DNA of 64,000 bases from Streptomyces xanthochromogenes (GCF_014650455.1 NZ_BMUZ01000010.1:124001-188000); one strand, 5' to 3'; shown: positions 41,668 to 51,239, counted from the stretch's first letter. The notes: generated by a model from the letters alone, not told the origin. Numbers and translations: made by a program.

Positions 41668-42804
41668 CTACGTACGGGGTCCGGCCGTCGAGCCTGCCCC
41701 ATCCAAGGCGCGTTCCACGTCCGCGATCAGGTCGGGGGCGTCCTCGGCGCCGACCGAGAAGCGGATGAAGCCCTCCGACACCGCGTCGCCGCCCCAGCGG
41801 CCGCGGCGCTCCGCGGTGGAGCGGACGCTGCCGAAGCTGGTGGCGTCGTCGACCAGACGCAGCGCCTCCAGGAACCGCTCGGCGAAGCCCCGGTCGGGCA
41901 GGTCGAAGGAGACCACGCAGCCGAAACGCCGCATCTGCGCCGAGGCCTGCCGGTGGGACGGGTCGGAGGGAAGCCCCGGATAGCGCAGGCCGGTCACCTC
42001 CTCCCGCTTGGCCAGCACCTCGGCGAGGGCCAGGGCGTTCGCGGCCTGCCGGTCGGCGCGCAGGTGCAGCGTCGCGAGGGAGCGATGGGCGAGCCAGGCC
42101 TCCATCGGGCCCGGAATGGCGCCCACGACCTTGCGCCACTTGCGTACCCGTGCGGCGAGGCCGGCGTCGCGGCACACCACATAGCCGAGCAGGAGATCGC
42201 CGTGGCCGGTCAGGCCCTTGGTGCCGCTGGCCACCGCGAAGTCCGCGCCGAGTTCGAGCGGACGCTGCCCGAGAGGCGTGGCCAGGGTGTTGTCGACCGC
42301 CACCAGGGCGCCCGCGTCATGTGCGGCCCGTGCCAAGCGGGCCACGTCGCACACATCGAGACCCGGGTTGGACGGGGTCTCGATCCACAACAGCTTCGCG
42401 CCGTCCAGGTGGGCGATCTGTGCGTCGCCGGCGGTGGGCGCGGTGCGCACCTCGATGCCGTACGCCTCCAACTGCTCGCGGATCAGCGGCAGGGCCTGGT
42501 AACCGTCGTCCGGCAGCACCACCGTGTCGCCGGAGCGCGCGTGGGAGAGCAGCACAGCCGAGATGGCCGCCATTCCGGACGCGAAGACGATCGCTTCGGC
42601 TCTCTCGTCCGGGGACTCCAGCTCGGCTATCGCCCGCTCCAGATGCGTCCACGTGGGGTTGGTGTCACGGCCGTAGGTGTACGGCCCGTCCGCCTCGCCC
42701 GGCAGGTGGAAGTGGGCGGCGAACACCGGCCCGGGCAGGGTGGGTTCATAGGCCACCGGCTCGGGGAGCCCCGCGCGTACGGATCGGGTGCCGTCACCTG
42801 TCAT
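41668..42804 (-). CDS. Cystathionine gamma-lyase-type PLP enzyme
   Basis: The 378-residue Cys/Met-metabolism PLP enzyme has the PLP-lysine in SGTKGLTGHGDLLLGY, the preceding VAVDNTLATP aspartate region, and the C-terminal SFGSVRSTAERR. Family members cleave cystathionine to cysteine or act on related thioethers; the exact activity cannot be fixed from sequence. The ATG start is at 42804. Confidence 0.88.
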   Translation of the reverse strand: MTGDGTRSVRAGLPEPVAYEPTLPGPVFAAHFHLPGEADGPYTYGRDTNPTWTHLERAIAELESPDERAEAIVFASGMAAISAVLLSHARSGDTVVLPDDGYQALPLIREQLEAYGIEVRTAPTAGDAQIAHLDGAKLLWIETPSNPGLDVCDVARLARAAHDAGALVAVDNTLATPLGQRPLELGADFAVASGTKGLTGHGDLLLGYVVCRDAGLAARVRKWRKVVGAIPGPMEAWLAHRSLATLHLRADRQAANALALAEVLAKREEVTGLRYPGLPSDPSHRQASAQMRRFGCVVSFDLPDRGFAERFLEALRLVDDATSFGSVRSTAERRGRWGGDAVSEGFIRFSVGAEDAPDLIADVERALDGAGSTAGPRT

Positions 42805-42845
42805 GCCGCACGCTCCATTTCATGGCAGTAGGGGGTGGCCAAGAC

Positions 42846-43226
42846 TCAGTCCTTGTCGTCGGGCAGAACGATGTGCATCGCCCAGGACACGATCGAGATG
42901 ATCAGGGCGCCGAGCACGGCGGTCCAGAACCCCTCGACGTGGAAGCTCAGGTCGAGCTTGTCGGCGAGCCAGGAGGTCAGCAGCAGCATCAACGCGTTGA
43001 TCACCAGCGTGATCAGCCCGAGCGTGAGGATGAAGAGGGGGAACGACAGCAGCTTGACCACGGGCTTCACGACGAAATTCACCACGCCGAAGACCAGCGC
43101 GACCAGAATCAGCGTCAGTGCCTTCTTGCCGGTGTTGTCACCGGTCAGGGTGATGTCCTTCACCAGCCAGATGGCCACTGCCAGGGCGGCCGCATTGGCG
43201 ATCGTCTTGACTACGAAATTCTTCAT
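42846..43226 (-). CDS. Phage holin-like four-helix membrane protein
   Basis: The 126-residue protein has four hydrophobic segments (ANAAALAVAIWLVKDI, LTLILVALVFGVVNFVV, LFILTLGLITLVINALMLLLTSWLA, AVLGALIISIVSWAM), matching the actinobacterial 'phage holin' four-TMS family. These are chromosomal proteins of unknown role rather than evidence of a prophage. Confidence 0.88.
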   Translation of the reverse strand: MKNFVVKTIANAAALAVAIWLVKDITLTGDNTGKKALTLILVALVFGVVNFVVKPVVKLLSFPLFILTLGLITLVINALMLLLTSWLADKLDLSFHVEGFWTAVLGALIISIVSWAMHIVLPDDKD

Positions 43227-43276
43227 GGGTCTGATCGTGGCAGACGTGATCGGCACGAGCGCAGGGGCAGACGGCG

Positions 43277-43594
43277 ATGAAAGACTTCCGACTCGACGAG
43301 CTGGAGGCGGAACGGGCCGCCAACGACGGTGCGTATCTGCAGTTCCTGCGGGAGCGCACCATGTCGGCGGGGCTGTACGCGCTCGATGCGGGCGCACACG
43401 ACCCTCAGTCCCCGCACGCCCAGGACGAGATCTACTTCGTGGTCAGCGGCCGGGCCTCCATCACCGTGGGCCTGGAGACGACGCAGGTCGCGCGGGGCAG
43501 CGTGGTCTATGTGCCGGCCGGAGTGGCGCACAAGTTCCACCACATCACCGAGGACCTGAGGGTTCTGGTCGTGTTCTCTCCCCCTGAGAGCTGA
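43277..43594 (+). CDS. Cupin domain protein
   Basis: The 105-residue single-domain cupin has motif 1 around AHDPQSPHAQDEIYFVVSGRA split over the usual spacing, and motif 2 GSVVYVPAGVAHKFHHI. The His/Glu set suggests a metal site. Function unknown. It diverges from the holin-like gene with a 50-bp gap. Confidence 0.88.
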   Translation: MKDFRLDELEAERAANDGAYLQFLRERTMSAGLYALDAGAHDPQSPHAQDEIYFVVSGRASITVGLETTQVARGSVVYVPAGVAHKFHHITEDLRVLVVFSPPES

Positions 43595-43732
43595 GGGTCG
43601 TCCCCGATTCTCCCTAGGGGTTCGATCAGGGGTGTTCAAGGGCTGCGAGCGCCCCGCGCGGCACCCCCTCGCGCCTAGCATCAGGAGTGTCGAAAGCACA
43701 CGACCGGTGAACTGACGAAAGAGGTAGGGACG

Positions 43733-43954
43733 ATGGCGGCACGGGAGATATTCGCGGGGATGCCCTGGTGGGTGAAGTGGGTCGCCGTGCCCGTCATCGC
43801 CCTGGTGGTGTTCGGCGGTCTGATCGCGAGCGTGGTGGGCTTCCTGTTCGGGCTGCTCTTCAAGCTCCTGGTCTTCGTGGCCCTGGTCGGCGGTCTGATC
43901 TACGTGGTGCGGAGGTTCATGTCCTCCTCGTCGTCCTCGCGCGGCGACTGGTAG
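43733..43954 (+). CDS. DUF5326-type small membrane protein
   Basis: The 73-residue protein has two adjacent hydrophobic segments (WWVKWVAVPVIALVVFGG and VVGFLFGLLFKLLVFVALVGG), a basic RRF and a Ser-rich tail, as in Streptomyces DUF5326 proteins. GAGGTAGGG precedes the ATG. Function unknown. Confidence 0.82.
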   Translation: MAAREIFAGMPWWVKWVAVPVIALVVFGGLIASVVGFLFGLLFKLLVFVALVGGLIYVVRRFMSSSSSSRGDW

Positions 43955-43960
43955 CCGGCC

Positions 43961-43987
43961 CCGGGCGGAACAAGACCTTCCGCCCGG
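43961..43987 (+). terminator. Hairpin after the DUF5326 gene
   Basis: A 10-bp perfect stem CCGGGCGGAA/TTCCGCCCGG with a 7-base loop, six bases after the stop. Confidence 0.7.
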
Positions 43988-44267
43988 AGCCCGGGACGGC
44001 CCCGCCGCTACCGGACCGGCGCGCACGCCGCGCCCAGGACGTACGGGGATTAGCCCGGCCGGGGGAACGAACCTGGTGAAACCCCCTTCCCGTCAGGATC
44101 GGCCAATAGAGTGGCTGGTCTCTGCCGCCCCCTGGGAACCACGGGCCCCGATCGATCCCGAGCTCCGGTTCGACCGGCCCGTGCCGGCTCTCCGGGCGTG
44201 CGGCGGGCGCGCGGGGGTGGCCCCCGCGGGCGGGCGCGTTGCCCGTCGGCACGCCTGGGGGTGACCT
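43988..44267. other. Upstream region of ssgR
   Basis: This 280-bp stretch contains the ssgR promoter. A 62-codon frame (44076-44264) ends three bases before the ssgR start; its codon bias is mediocre and I recognise nothing in it. Confidence 0.35.
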
Positions 44268-45038
44268 GTGGCCATGGCTTCGAACGCCGCCGTCCCTACC
44301 CTGATCGGCTCGGTCCAGCGGGCCCTGCGCCTGCTGGAGGCAGTCGGGTCCCACCGGGACGGCGCCCCCGCCAAACAGCTGGCGCGCGAGGCCGGACTGC
44401 CGCTGCCGACCGCGTACCACCTGCTGCGGACCCTGACCCACGAGGGCTATCTGCGGCGCGAACAGGGGGTGTTCGTGTTCGGGCCCGCGGCCGAGCGGCT
44501 GGCCGACGGCGGAGCACTGCAGAATCGTCGCATCAAGATCGCCGACTCCCTGGTGCGCTGGCGGGACTCCATCGGGGTGCCCGTCTACTTCGCCCTCTAC
44601 CGCGAGGGCGAGATCGAGATCGCCGGGGTGGCCGACACCCCCGCGGCGCCCGCCGTCGAGGAGTGGGCGGACTTCCGCGAGACCGGGCACGCCCACGCGA
44701 TCGGCCAGTGTCTGCTCAGCCAGCTCGACGAACGCACCCGCGAGGACTACCTGGACCGGCATCCGGTCGAGGCCATCACGCCCTTCACCGTGCGGGACCG
44801 CCACACCCTTTCGGAGCGGTTGGCGGCTACGGAGCGTATGCAACCCGTGGTCGAACGGCAGGAGTACGCGCTGGGCACGGTCTGCGCCGCGATCCCGATC
44901 ACGGCCGGTTCCAGTGCCGCCACGATTGCCATTTCCGTACCCCTTCACCAGGAAGAACGTCTGCTTCCCGCCATTGAGCAGCTACGTGGCGAAGTGGGGG
45001 GTCTCTTCCGCTCCCTGGCCTTCTCTATCAGTATCTGA
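44268..45038 (+). CDS. ssgR: IclR-family activator SsgR
   Basis: The 256-residue IclR-type regulator has an N-terminal winged helix (LIGSVQRALRLLEAVGSH, then APAKQLAREAGLPLPTAYHLLRTL) and a C-terminal effector domain. In S. coelicolor the IclR-type gene directly upstream of ssgA is ssgR, its activator during development; identity and adjacency support the same call. GTG 44268 and ATG 44274 are both possible starts. Confidence 0.92.
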   Translation: MAMASNAAVPTLIGSVQRALRLLEAVGSHRDGAPAKQLAREAGLPLPTAYHLLRTLTHEGYLRREQGVFVFGPAAERLADGGALQNRRIKIADSLVRWRDSIGVPVYFALYREGEIEIAGVADTPAAPAVEEWADFRETGHAHAIGQCLLSQLDERTREDYLDRHPVEAITPFTVRDRHTLSERLAATERMQPVVERQEYALGTVCAAIPITAGSSAATIAISVPLHQEERLLPAIEQLRGEVGGLFRSLAFSISI

Positions 45039-45140
45039 AATATCACTCCTTGTGATCTGTTTGGGCTTACAGCACGATTGCGTCAAGAGGGCCATGCGGG
45101 ATCATTCCTGGCCAGTTTCGGCTAGAGCGGGGTACGTGCG

Positions 45141-45575
45141 GTGCGTGAATCGGTTCAGGCAGAAGTGATGATGGGCTTCCTCGTCTCCGAGGAGCTTTCC
45201 TTCAAGATCCCCGTGGAGCTGAAGTACGAGGCGGCGGACCCCTATGCGGTGCGCATGACCTTCCACCTCCCGGGCGACGCGCCCGTGACCTGGGCGTTCG
45301 GCCGCGAGTTGCTGCTCGACGGCATCAACGGGGCGACCGGGGACGGCGATGTGAGAATCGAGCCCACCGAGCCCGGGGAGCTCTCGGACGTCCACATCCG
45401 GCTCCAAGTGGGCGCCGACACCGCCCTCTTCCGGGCCGGCGCGGCGCCGCTCGTCGCCTTCCTGGACCGCACCGACAAGCTCGTACCGCTGGGGCAGGAG
45501 TGGACCCTCGGGGAGTTCGACGAGCACTTGGAGGACGCGCTCGGGCGCATTCTCGCCGAGGAGAACGCCGGCTGA
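45141..45575 (+). CDS. ssgA: Sporulation-specific cell division protein SsgA
   Basis: The 144-residue SALP-family protein is found only in sporulating actinomycetes and promotes septum-site selection and spore wall growth. Diagnostic segments are FLVSEELSFKIPVELKYEA, APVTWAFGRELLLDG and APLVAFLDRTDKLVPLGQE. GTG 45141 gives the long N-terminus MRESVQAEVMM; ATG 45168 or 45171 would give 135 or 134 residues. It follows ssgR by 102 bp, the space expected for its promoters. Confidence 0.95.
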   Translation: MRESVQAEVMMGFLVSEELSFKIPVELKYEAADPYAVRMTFHLPGDAPVTWAFGRELLLDGINGATGDGDVRIEPTEPGELSDVHIRLQVGADTALFRAGAAPLVAFLDRTDKLVPLGQEWTLGEFDEHLEDALGRILAEENAG

Positions 45576-45579
45576 TCCG

Positions 45580-46941
45580 TTACTTCTTGCGGCGGTGACC
45601 GCCTCCGCCGCGCCCTGCTCCTACGCGCGGCGCCCCCACGCGGGGCGCCGCGGCGCCCGCTGCTCCCGGTCGGTCGGCGGAGACCACCAGGGCGGCGAGC
45701 GCGGTCGTCAGCGGCACCGAGGCGACCAGGCCGATCGAGCCGACCAGGGTGCGGACGATCTCCTCGGCGACCAGCTCGCTGTTGGCCACCGTGCCCACGC
45801 TGCTCTGCGCGATCGAGAACAGCAGCAACAGCGGCAGCGCGGCGCCCGCGTACGCGAGCACCAGGGTGTTGACCACCGATGCGATGTGGTCGCGGCCGAT
45901 CCGGATGCCCGCCCGGTACAGGCCGCGCGGGCCCATGGTCGGGTTCGCCTCGTGCAGCTCCCACACCGCCGATGTCTGGGTGACCGTCACGTCGTCGAGT
46001 ACGCCGAGCGATCCGATGATGACGCCCGCGAGCAGCAGGCCGGACATGTCGATGTTGGGATAGAGGCCGTGGATCAGACCCGTGTTGTCGTCGGTGTTGC
46101 CGGTGAGTGAGGCCCAGCCGATGAAGAGCGAGCCGAGCAGCCCGATCAGCATCAGTGAGACGAGGGTGCCGAGGACGGCGACGGAGGTCCGGGCGGACAG
46201 ACCGTGGCACATGTAGAGCGCGATCAGCATGATGGCGCTCGCCCCGACCACCGCTACAAGGAGCGGGTTGGAACCCTGCAACACCGCCGGAAGGATGAAC
46301 AGCGTCAGCACGGCGAAGGAGACCACCAGAGCGACCAGCGCCATCACTCCGCGCAGCCGGCCGACGGCCACCACCGCGAGTGCGAAGATCCCGGCGAGCA
46401 GCGCCATCGGGAATCGGCGGTTCACATCGGTCACCGAATACTGCAGGTCATGGGGTGCGTCGGGGGCGTACGCGACGATCACGCCCTGGCCCGTGCGCAG
46501 CTGGCGGGGCGAGTCGGGCTGGACGATCTCGGTGAAGGTGCGGCCCTTCTCCTTGCCCGAGGTGACCTCGACGGTGGCCTTCTTGCACACCCGCTGTTCG
46601 GTGCTCCTGGCCTGCTGGCTCTCGGCGGTGGAGGTGTCACCGTTCGACGGGGCCTGACCGGCGTTGGCCGAATTGCAGTCGACTTCGTCGACCTTGACGA
46701 CCTTGGCCTGCTGGGTCTGGCGGTCGAAGCCGACGCCGGTGCGCTGGTGCGGTGGAGCCCCGCCCGGCCAGAGCACCACGAGACCCACAAGTACCGCCGT
46801 GGAGAAGGGAATCAGCACGGCGGCGATCACCTTGCGGAGGTGCTTGGAGACGGGGGCGGCGGGCCCGTGCGCGTGGGAGTGGCCGTGCCCGTGGCCGTGT
46901 CCGCCGTGCTGGTGCGGAGGGTGCGGTTCTGGTGAGGTCAC
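45580..46941 (-). CDS. YibE/F-like multi-pass membrane protein
   Basis: The 453-residue protein has a His-rich cytoplasmic N-terminus (HQHGGHGHGHGHSHAHG), an extracellular loop with two cysteines, and about eight C-terminal helices with the YibE/F signature (GVLDDVTVTQTSAVWEL). The family is of unknown function; the histidine stretch suggests possible metal binding. The stop is four bases from the ssgA stop, convergent. Confidence 0.88.
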   Translation of the reverse strand: MTSPEPHPPHQHGGHGHGHGHSHAHGPAAPVSKHLRKVIAAVLIPFSTAVLVGLVVLWPGGAPPHQRTGVGFDRQTQQAKVVKVDEVDCNSANAGQAPSNGDTSTAESQQARSTEQRVCKKATVEVTSGKEKGRTFTEIVQPDSPRQLRTGQGVIVAYAPDAPHDLQYSVTDVNRRFPMALLAGIFALAVVAVGRLRGVMALVALVVSFAVLTLFILPAVLQGSNPLLVAVVGASAIMLIALYMCHGLSARTSVAVLGTLVSLMLIGLLGSLFIGWASLTGNTDDNTGLIHGLYPNIDMSGLLLAGVIIGSLGVLDDVTVTQTSAVWELHEANPTMGPRGLYRAGIRIGRDHIASVVNTLVLAYAGAALPLLLLFSIAQSSVGTVANSELVAEEIVRTLVGSIGLVASVPLTTALAALVVSADRPGAAGAAAPRVGAPRVGAGRGGGGHRRKK

Positions 46942-47019
46942 CGCCCGATCATCGCAAGAACACAGGGGGCCCTCTGTTCAGCGCGCCAGTGATGGCGTTA
47001 GCGTGGTGACACCTTTGCA

Positions 47020-47131
47020 CACGCGGGAGCTCGGAGCACCGGGCTGAGAGGGCGCTGAAAACCGTACGAACGGTACGGAAGAGGCTGCGCCGACCGCCGA
47101 ACCTGTTACCGGGTAATGCCGGCGTAGGGAG
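47020..47131 (+). ncRNA. TPP riboswitch (THI element)
   Basis: The core motifs are present in order: GGAGCACCGGGCTGAGAGGG (47033-47052), a variable stem (ACCGTACGAACGGTACGG), then CCGAACCTGTTACCGGGTAATGCCGG in two blocks and GCGTAGGGA. This is a canonical thiamin pyrophosphate aptamer immediately upstream of thiC; in Gram-positive and actinobacterial genes it usually represses translation or transcription on TPP binding. Confidence 0.95.
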
Positions 47132-47139
47132 TAGGTCTC

Positions 47140-48918
47140 ATGACCATTCAGGACGCACGCACGCCTGCCTCCAGCACTGAGGAGAGCGGGAAGTCCATCG
47201 GCTGGCACAAGGGGTACGTGGCGGGATCGCGCCCCGACCTCAAGGTGCCGGTCCGTCAGGTGCACCTCACCAACGGCAAGGCCGTGACGCTGTACGACAC
47301 CTCGGGCCCGTACACCGACCCGAGCGTCGAGACCGACGTCCGCCGGGGCCTCGCTCCGCTCCGTGAGAACTGGATCATCGGGCGCGGCGACACCGAGGAG
47401 TACGCGGGCCGCCCGGTCCGCCCCGAGGACGACGGCATCAAGCACACCTCGCCGCGCGGCGGGCTCAAGAACCTCGACGCGGTCTTCCCCGGCCGCCCGC
47501 GCCAGCCCCGCCGGGGCCGTGGCGGCCAGGCCGTCACCCAGCTCGCGTACGCCCGCCGCGGCGAGATCACCCCGGAGATGGAGTACGTCGCGATCCGCGA
47601 GAACGTCTCCCCCGAGGTCGTCCGCGAGGAGATCGCGGCAGGCCGTGCCGTACTGCCGGCCAACATCAACCACCCCGAGATCGAGCCGATGATCATCGGC
47701 AAGCGGTTCCTGGTGAAGGTCAATGCCAACATCGGGAACTCCGCCGTCACCTCCTCCATTGAGGAAGAGGTCGACAAGATGACGTGGGCCACGCAATGGG
47801 GCGCGGACACGGTCATGGACCTCTCCACGGGCCGCAACATCCACACCACCCGCGAGTGGGTGCTGCGCAACTCCCCCGTCCCCATCGGCACGGTTCCGCT
47901 CTACCAGGCGCTGGAGAAGGTCGACGGCCGCGCCGAGGAACTGACCTGGGACATCTACAAGGACACGGTCATCGAGCAGGCCGAGCAGGGCGTCGACTAC
48001 ATGACGGTCCACGCCGGCGTGCTGCTGCGCTATGTGCCGCTGACCGCCCGCCGCAAGACCGGCATCGTCTCGCGCGGCGGTTCGATCATGGCGGCCTGGT
48101 GCCTGGCGCACCACAAGGAATCGTTCCTGTACGAGAACTTCGAGGAGCTCTGCGAGATCCTCGCGGCCTACGACGTGACGTACTCGCTCGGCGACGGTCT
48201 GCGTCCCGGCTCCATCGCGGATGCCAATGACGAGGCGCAGTTCGCGGAGTTGCGCACGCTCGGGGAACTCAACACGATCGCCAAGCGTCACAACGTACAG
48301 ACGATGATCGAGGGCCCGGGACACGTCCCGATGCACAAGATCAAGGAAAACATCGACCTCCAGCAGGAGATCTGCGAAGAGGCCCCGTTCTACACCCTGG
48401 GGCCCCTGACCACCGATGTGGCGCCCGCCTACGACCACATCACCTCCGGTATCGGTGCGGCGATGATCGCCTGGTGGGGTACCGCGATGCTCTGCTACGT
48501 CACGCCCAAGGAGCACCTCGGCCTGCCCAACCGTGACGACGTGAAGACCGGCGTCATCACGTACAAGATCGCCGCCCATGCGGCGGACCTGGCCAAGGGG
48601 CACCCGGGCGCGCAGGAGTGGGACGACGCGCTCTCGGACGCCCGGTTCGAGTTCCGCTGGGAGGACCAGTTCAACCTGGCCCTCGACCCGGACACCGCCC
48701 GGGAGTTCCACGACGAGACGCTGCCCGCGGAGCCGGCCAAGACCGCGCACTTCTGCTCGATGTGCGGTCCGAAGTTCTGCTCGATGAAGATCTCCCAGGA
48801 CATCCGGCGCGAGCACGGCGGCGATCTGAAGTCCGACGAGATCGAGGCCGGAATGGCGGAGAAGTCCAAGGAGTTCGCAGACGCGGGCAACCGGGTCTAC
48901 CTGCCGATCGCCGACTGA
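47140..48918 (+). CDS. thiC: Phosphomethylpyrimidine synthase ThiC
   Basis: The 592-residue radical-SAM enzyme converts aminoimidazole ribotide to HMP phosphate for thiamin. The C-terminal iron-sulfur motif CSMCGPKFC is intact, as are NANIGNSAVTSSIEEEV and EGPGHVPMHKI. The ATG start follows the riboswitch by eight bases. Confidence 0.98.
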   Translation: MTIQDARTPASSTEESGKSIGWHKGYVAGSRPDLKVPVRQVHLTNGKAVTLYDTSGPYTDPSVETDVRRGLAPLRENWIIGRGDTEEYAGRPVRPEDDGIKHTSPRGGLKNLDAVFPGRPRQPRRGRGGQAVTQLAYARRGEITPEMEYVAIRENVSPEVVREEIAAGRAVLPANINHPEIEPMIIGKRFLVKVNANIGNSAVTSSIEEEVDKMTWATQWGADTVMDLSTGRNIHTTREWVLRNSPVPIGTVPLYQALEKVDGRAEELTWDIYKDTVIEQAEQGVDYMTVHAGVLLRYVPLTARRKTGIVSRGGSIMAAWCLAHHKESFLYENFEELCEILAAYDVTYSLGDGLRPGSIADANDEAQFAELRTLGELNTIAKRHNVQTMIEGPGHVPMHKIKENIDLQQEICEEAPFYTLGPLTTDVAPAYDHITSGIGAAMIAWWGTAMLCYVTPKEHLGLPNRDDVKTGVITYKIAAHAADLAKGHPGAQEWDDALSDARFEFRWEDQFNLALDPDTAREFHDETLPAEPAKTAHFCSMCGPKFCSMKISQDIRREHGGDLKSDEIEAGMAEKSKEFADAGNRVYLPIAD

Positions 48919-48940
48919 GCCGATGCGGTCCTCGCGCTGC

Positions 48941-48963
48941 CCCGGGAGCCGACCGCTCCCGGG
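48941..48963. terminator. Terminator after thiC
   Basis: A 9-bp stem CCCGGGAGC/GCTCCCGGG with a 5-base loop, between thiC and the convergent membrane protein gene. Confidence 0.75.
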
Positions 48964-48984
48964 TGCGGTGCGGCACCCGTCGGT

Positions 48985-49824
48985 TCAGTCCGGCCGGTGC
49001 TCGGGTCCGCCGAAGTCGGGACTGGTGAAGTCCGGGCTGGTGAACCCCGCGTGGCGGGTGGGGGAGCTGCCCTCGTCGGGGCTGTCGAAGCCCGGGCGGT
49101 CGTAGCCGAGGGTGGGGATGCGGCCGATCGGGCGGCGCGGCGCGGGGGCGCCGGGGTCGACGCTCGGGTCGGCGAGCGCGTCGCGCAGGAAGGGGTAGAT
49201 ACCGCGCTCCAACAGGGCGTGGCGCCACGCCTCACGGGCGCGGGCGATCTCCTGCGTGCGCTCGTCGGGGGCGTCCGCCTCGCTGTCCTGGTCGATGGCG
49301 ACGACCTGGGTCGCGCCGTTGCGCACCGCGGTGATCAGCAGCCCGATGGCGGCGGCGAGTATCGCGGCGGCCGTCAGCGCGCCGAAGAACCAGCCCGCCG
49401 TCACCATGGTGTCGGCGAAGGCGGGTTGGGGCTTGAGCATTTTCAGTAGGTAGCCGACCAGCAGGAATATCGCGGCCGCGGTGCCCGCGAGCACCGGGGC
49501 CAGGACCGCGACGACGGCCCCCGCGCCCGCGCCTGCCGGCTCCAGGACGGTGGCCTCCGCAGCCGTCAGGACGGAGTCCCGCGCGGTGGACCCGGAGTGC
49601 GCGCGCAGCTCCTCGCGCGCTCTGACGTAGTGCTCGTACTCGGCGCCCGCCCGCTCGGTGACGAACGTACCGGCGGCGAGCACCATGGTGCGCAGCTGCA
49701 CGGGGTTCAGGCGGTCGCCGATACCGGACAGCTCGGGCCGTTCATGCGCGGTGCGCAGTGCCTCGTCGAGAATCCGCTCGAACTCCGGGCGGTCCTCGCT
49801 GAGCAGGTGCGGAGCGCTGTTCAT
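48985..49824 (-). CDS. Membrane protein with repetitive C-terminal tail
   Basis: The 279-residue protein has two membrane regions (GAVVAVLAPVLAGTAAAIFLLVGYLL and WFFGALTAAAILAAAIGLLIT). The C-terminal tail holds degenerate repeats (GFDSPDEG, GFTSPDFTSPDFGGPE). ATG 49824 has GGGGGA at suitable spacing, whereas ATG 49830 touches it. Function unknown. Confidence 0.82.
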   Translation of the reverse strand: MNSAPHLLSEDRPEFERILDEALRTAHERPELSGIGDRLNPVQLRTMVLAAGTFVTERAGAEYEHYVRAREELRAHSGSTARDSVLTAAEATVLEPAGAGAGAVVAVLAPVLAGTAAAIFLLVGYLLKMLKPQPAFADTMVTAGWFFGALTAAAILAAAIGLLITAVRNGATQVVAIDQDSEADAPDERTQEIARAREAWRHALLERGIYPFLRDALADPSVDPGAPAPRRPIGRIPTLGYDRPGFDSPDEGSSPTRHAGFTSPDFTSPDFGGPEHRPD

Positions 49825-50003
49825 GTGCATCCCCCGATGCTCCGTAGGGCCGGGATGCCCGCCTGTGGAACGGGCAGTTGGGCGGAAACGGAGGAGAGCC
49901 TGCTACGGATAACCCGATGGTAGAGCCGCTACGGCACGGGGTGACAGGGTGTTTCCGGAAATGGCATACCCGGCGCTTTGCCGAAGGCCTTCCCGGTCAA
50001 CCG

Positions 50004-51239
50004 TCAGTCATGCAGAGGCAGTTGCTGGACCAGCAGCTTTCCGGCCATGGTCACGCCGCCGTCCATGGCGATGGCAAGACCGTCGGCGTACACGTGGGGG
50101 CCCTCGACCACCGGGCGCGAGTCCTCCTCGCCGTCCTCGGTGCCCACCTCTCCGAGGAGATACGGAATGGGGCTGTGGCCGTGCACCACGCGCTGCCCGC
50201 CGTACGCCGAGAGCAGCTCGCGGGCGGCCTGCGGACCCGATTCGTCGCGGAAGGCGAAGCGCTTGGTGAACTTGCGGAACAGGTCCCAGCACTCGTCGGC
50301 GTCGCCCCGGTTGAGGATGGCGTGGACGGTGTCGTTGACCGCCTCGATGGAGTCGCCGTACTCCAGATAGGCGGTCGTGTCGGAGTGCATCAGGAGGTGG
50401 TCGTCCTCCTGCTCGATCGCGTCGAGCCGGGACATCCACTGCAGATGGACGTCCTGCAGCCGGTCCATGTCGGCCTTCTGGCCGCCGTTGAGCAGCCAGG
50501 CGGCCTGGAAGGTGGCGGTGCCCGCGCCCGAGTTCACCGGGGTGTCGGCGAACCGCTTGGCGCCGATGAGCAGCAGCTCGTGGTTGCCCATGAGGGCCTT
50601 GCAGTAGCCGCCCGCGGCCGCGGCCTCGGCGGAGAGCCGCATGACGAGGTCGATGACGCCGATGCCGTCGGGGCCTCTGTCGGTGAAGTCGCCGAGGAAC
50701 CACAGGCGAGCGGTGCCCGCGGCCCAGTTGCCGGACTCGTCGATGAGGCCCTGGGCCCGCAGCGCGCCCAGGAGTTCGTCGAGGTAGCCGTGGACGTCGC
50801 CCACGACGTACAGCGGGCCGGGGCCCTCGGGGATCTCGGCGGCGACGGGCTCGACCGTCGGCAGCTTGACCGTGTCGCCGCGCTGGATCACCGGGAGATC
50901 GCGTTCCGTCGGCGTGTAGCCGTCCGGCTCATCACCCGAATAGGTGGCCGCGCCGGGTGCCGGAGGAGGCGTGAGCGGCGCGGGCGCCTCGGGGTGGCCG
51001 GAGGGCGGCTGCTGCTGGAAGAGCGGCACCGCGGGCTCCGGCCGTCCGACCGGTTCCTCCGGCGGTGGCACGGGGGTCTGTTGCGCATACGGCGGCACCC
51101 GGAAGTCACGCAACGTCTCCGTCCGCACGGGTCCCTGACCGGCCCCCTGAGTCATCGACCCCTCCACCACCGTCGCGCCGCCGTACACCCTGGGAGCCGC
51201 CAGGTCGGGCGGGGATCCGTGGTGTCGTGCGCCCATCAT
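50004..51239 (-). CDS. Metallophosphoesterase (calcineurin-like)
   Basis: The 411-residue protein has the dimetal phosphatase motifs GDVHGYLDELL, LGDFTDRGPDG and MGNHELLL, plus a later GHSPIPY. About 120 Pro-rich residues precede the catalytic domain. The start is uncertain: ATG 51239 follows GAGG and its downstream codons have good GC bias, while ATG 51155 has GGAGGGG. Substrate unknown; relatives include Ser/Thr protein phosphatases and symmetric diadenosine tetraphosphatases. Confidence 0.88.
   Translation of the reverse strand: MMGARHHGSPPDLAAPRVYGGATVVEGSMTQGAGQGPVRTETLRDFRVPPYAQQTPVPPPEEPVGRPEPAVPLFQQQPPSGHPEAPAPLTPPPAPGAATYSGDEPDGYTPTERDLPVIQRGDTVKLPTVEPVAAEIPEGPGPLYVVGDVHGYLDELLGALRAQGLIDESGNWAAGTARLWFLGDFTDRGPDGIGVIDLVMRLSAEAAAAGGYCKALMGNHELLLIGAKRFADTPVNSGAGTATFQAAWLLNGGQKADMDRLQDVHLQWMSRLDAIEQEDDHLLMHSDTTAYLEYGDSIEAVNDTVHAILNRGDADECWDLFRKFTKRFAFRDESGPQAARELLSAYGGQRVVHGHSPIPYLLGEVGTEDGEEDSRPVVEGPHVYADGLAIAMDGGVTMAGKLLVQQLPLHD

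Noticed and set aside
42846..43226. Holin-like gene as a sign of a prophage
   Set aside because: Belongs to a chromosomal actinobacterial four-helix family; no other phage genes nearby.
44076..44264. 62-codon frame ending three bases before ssgR
   Set aside because: Moderate codon bias, no ribosome-binding site and no recognisable protein features; could be a leader frame but unsupported.
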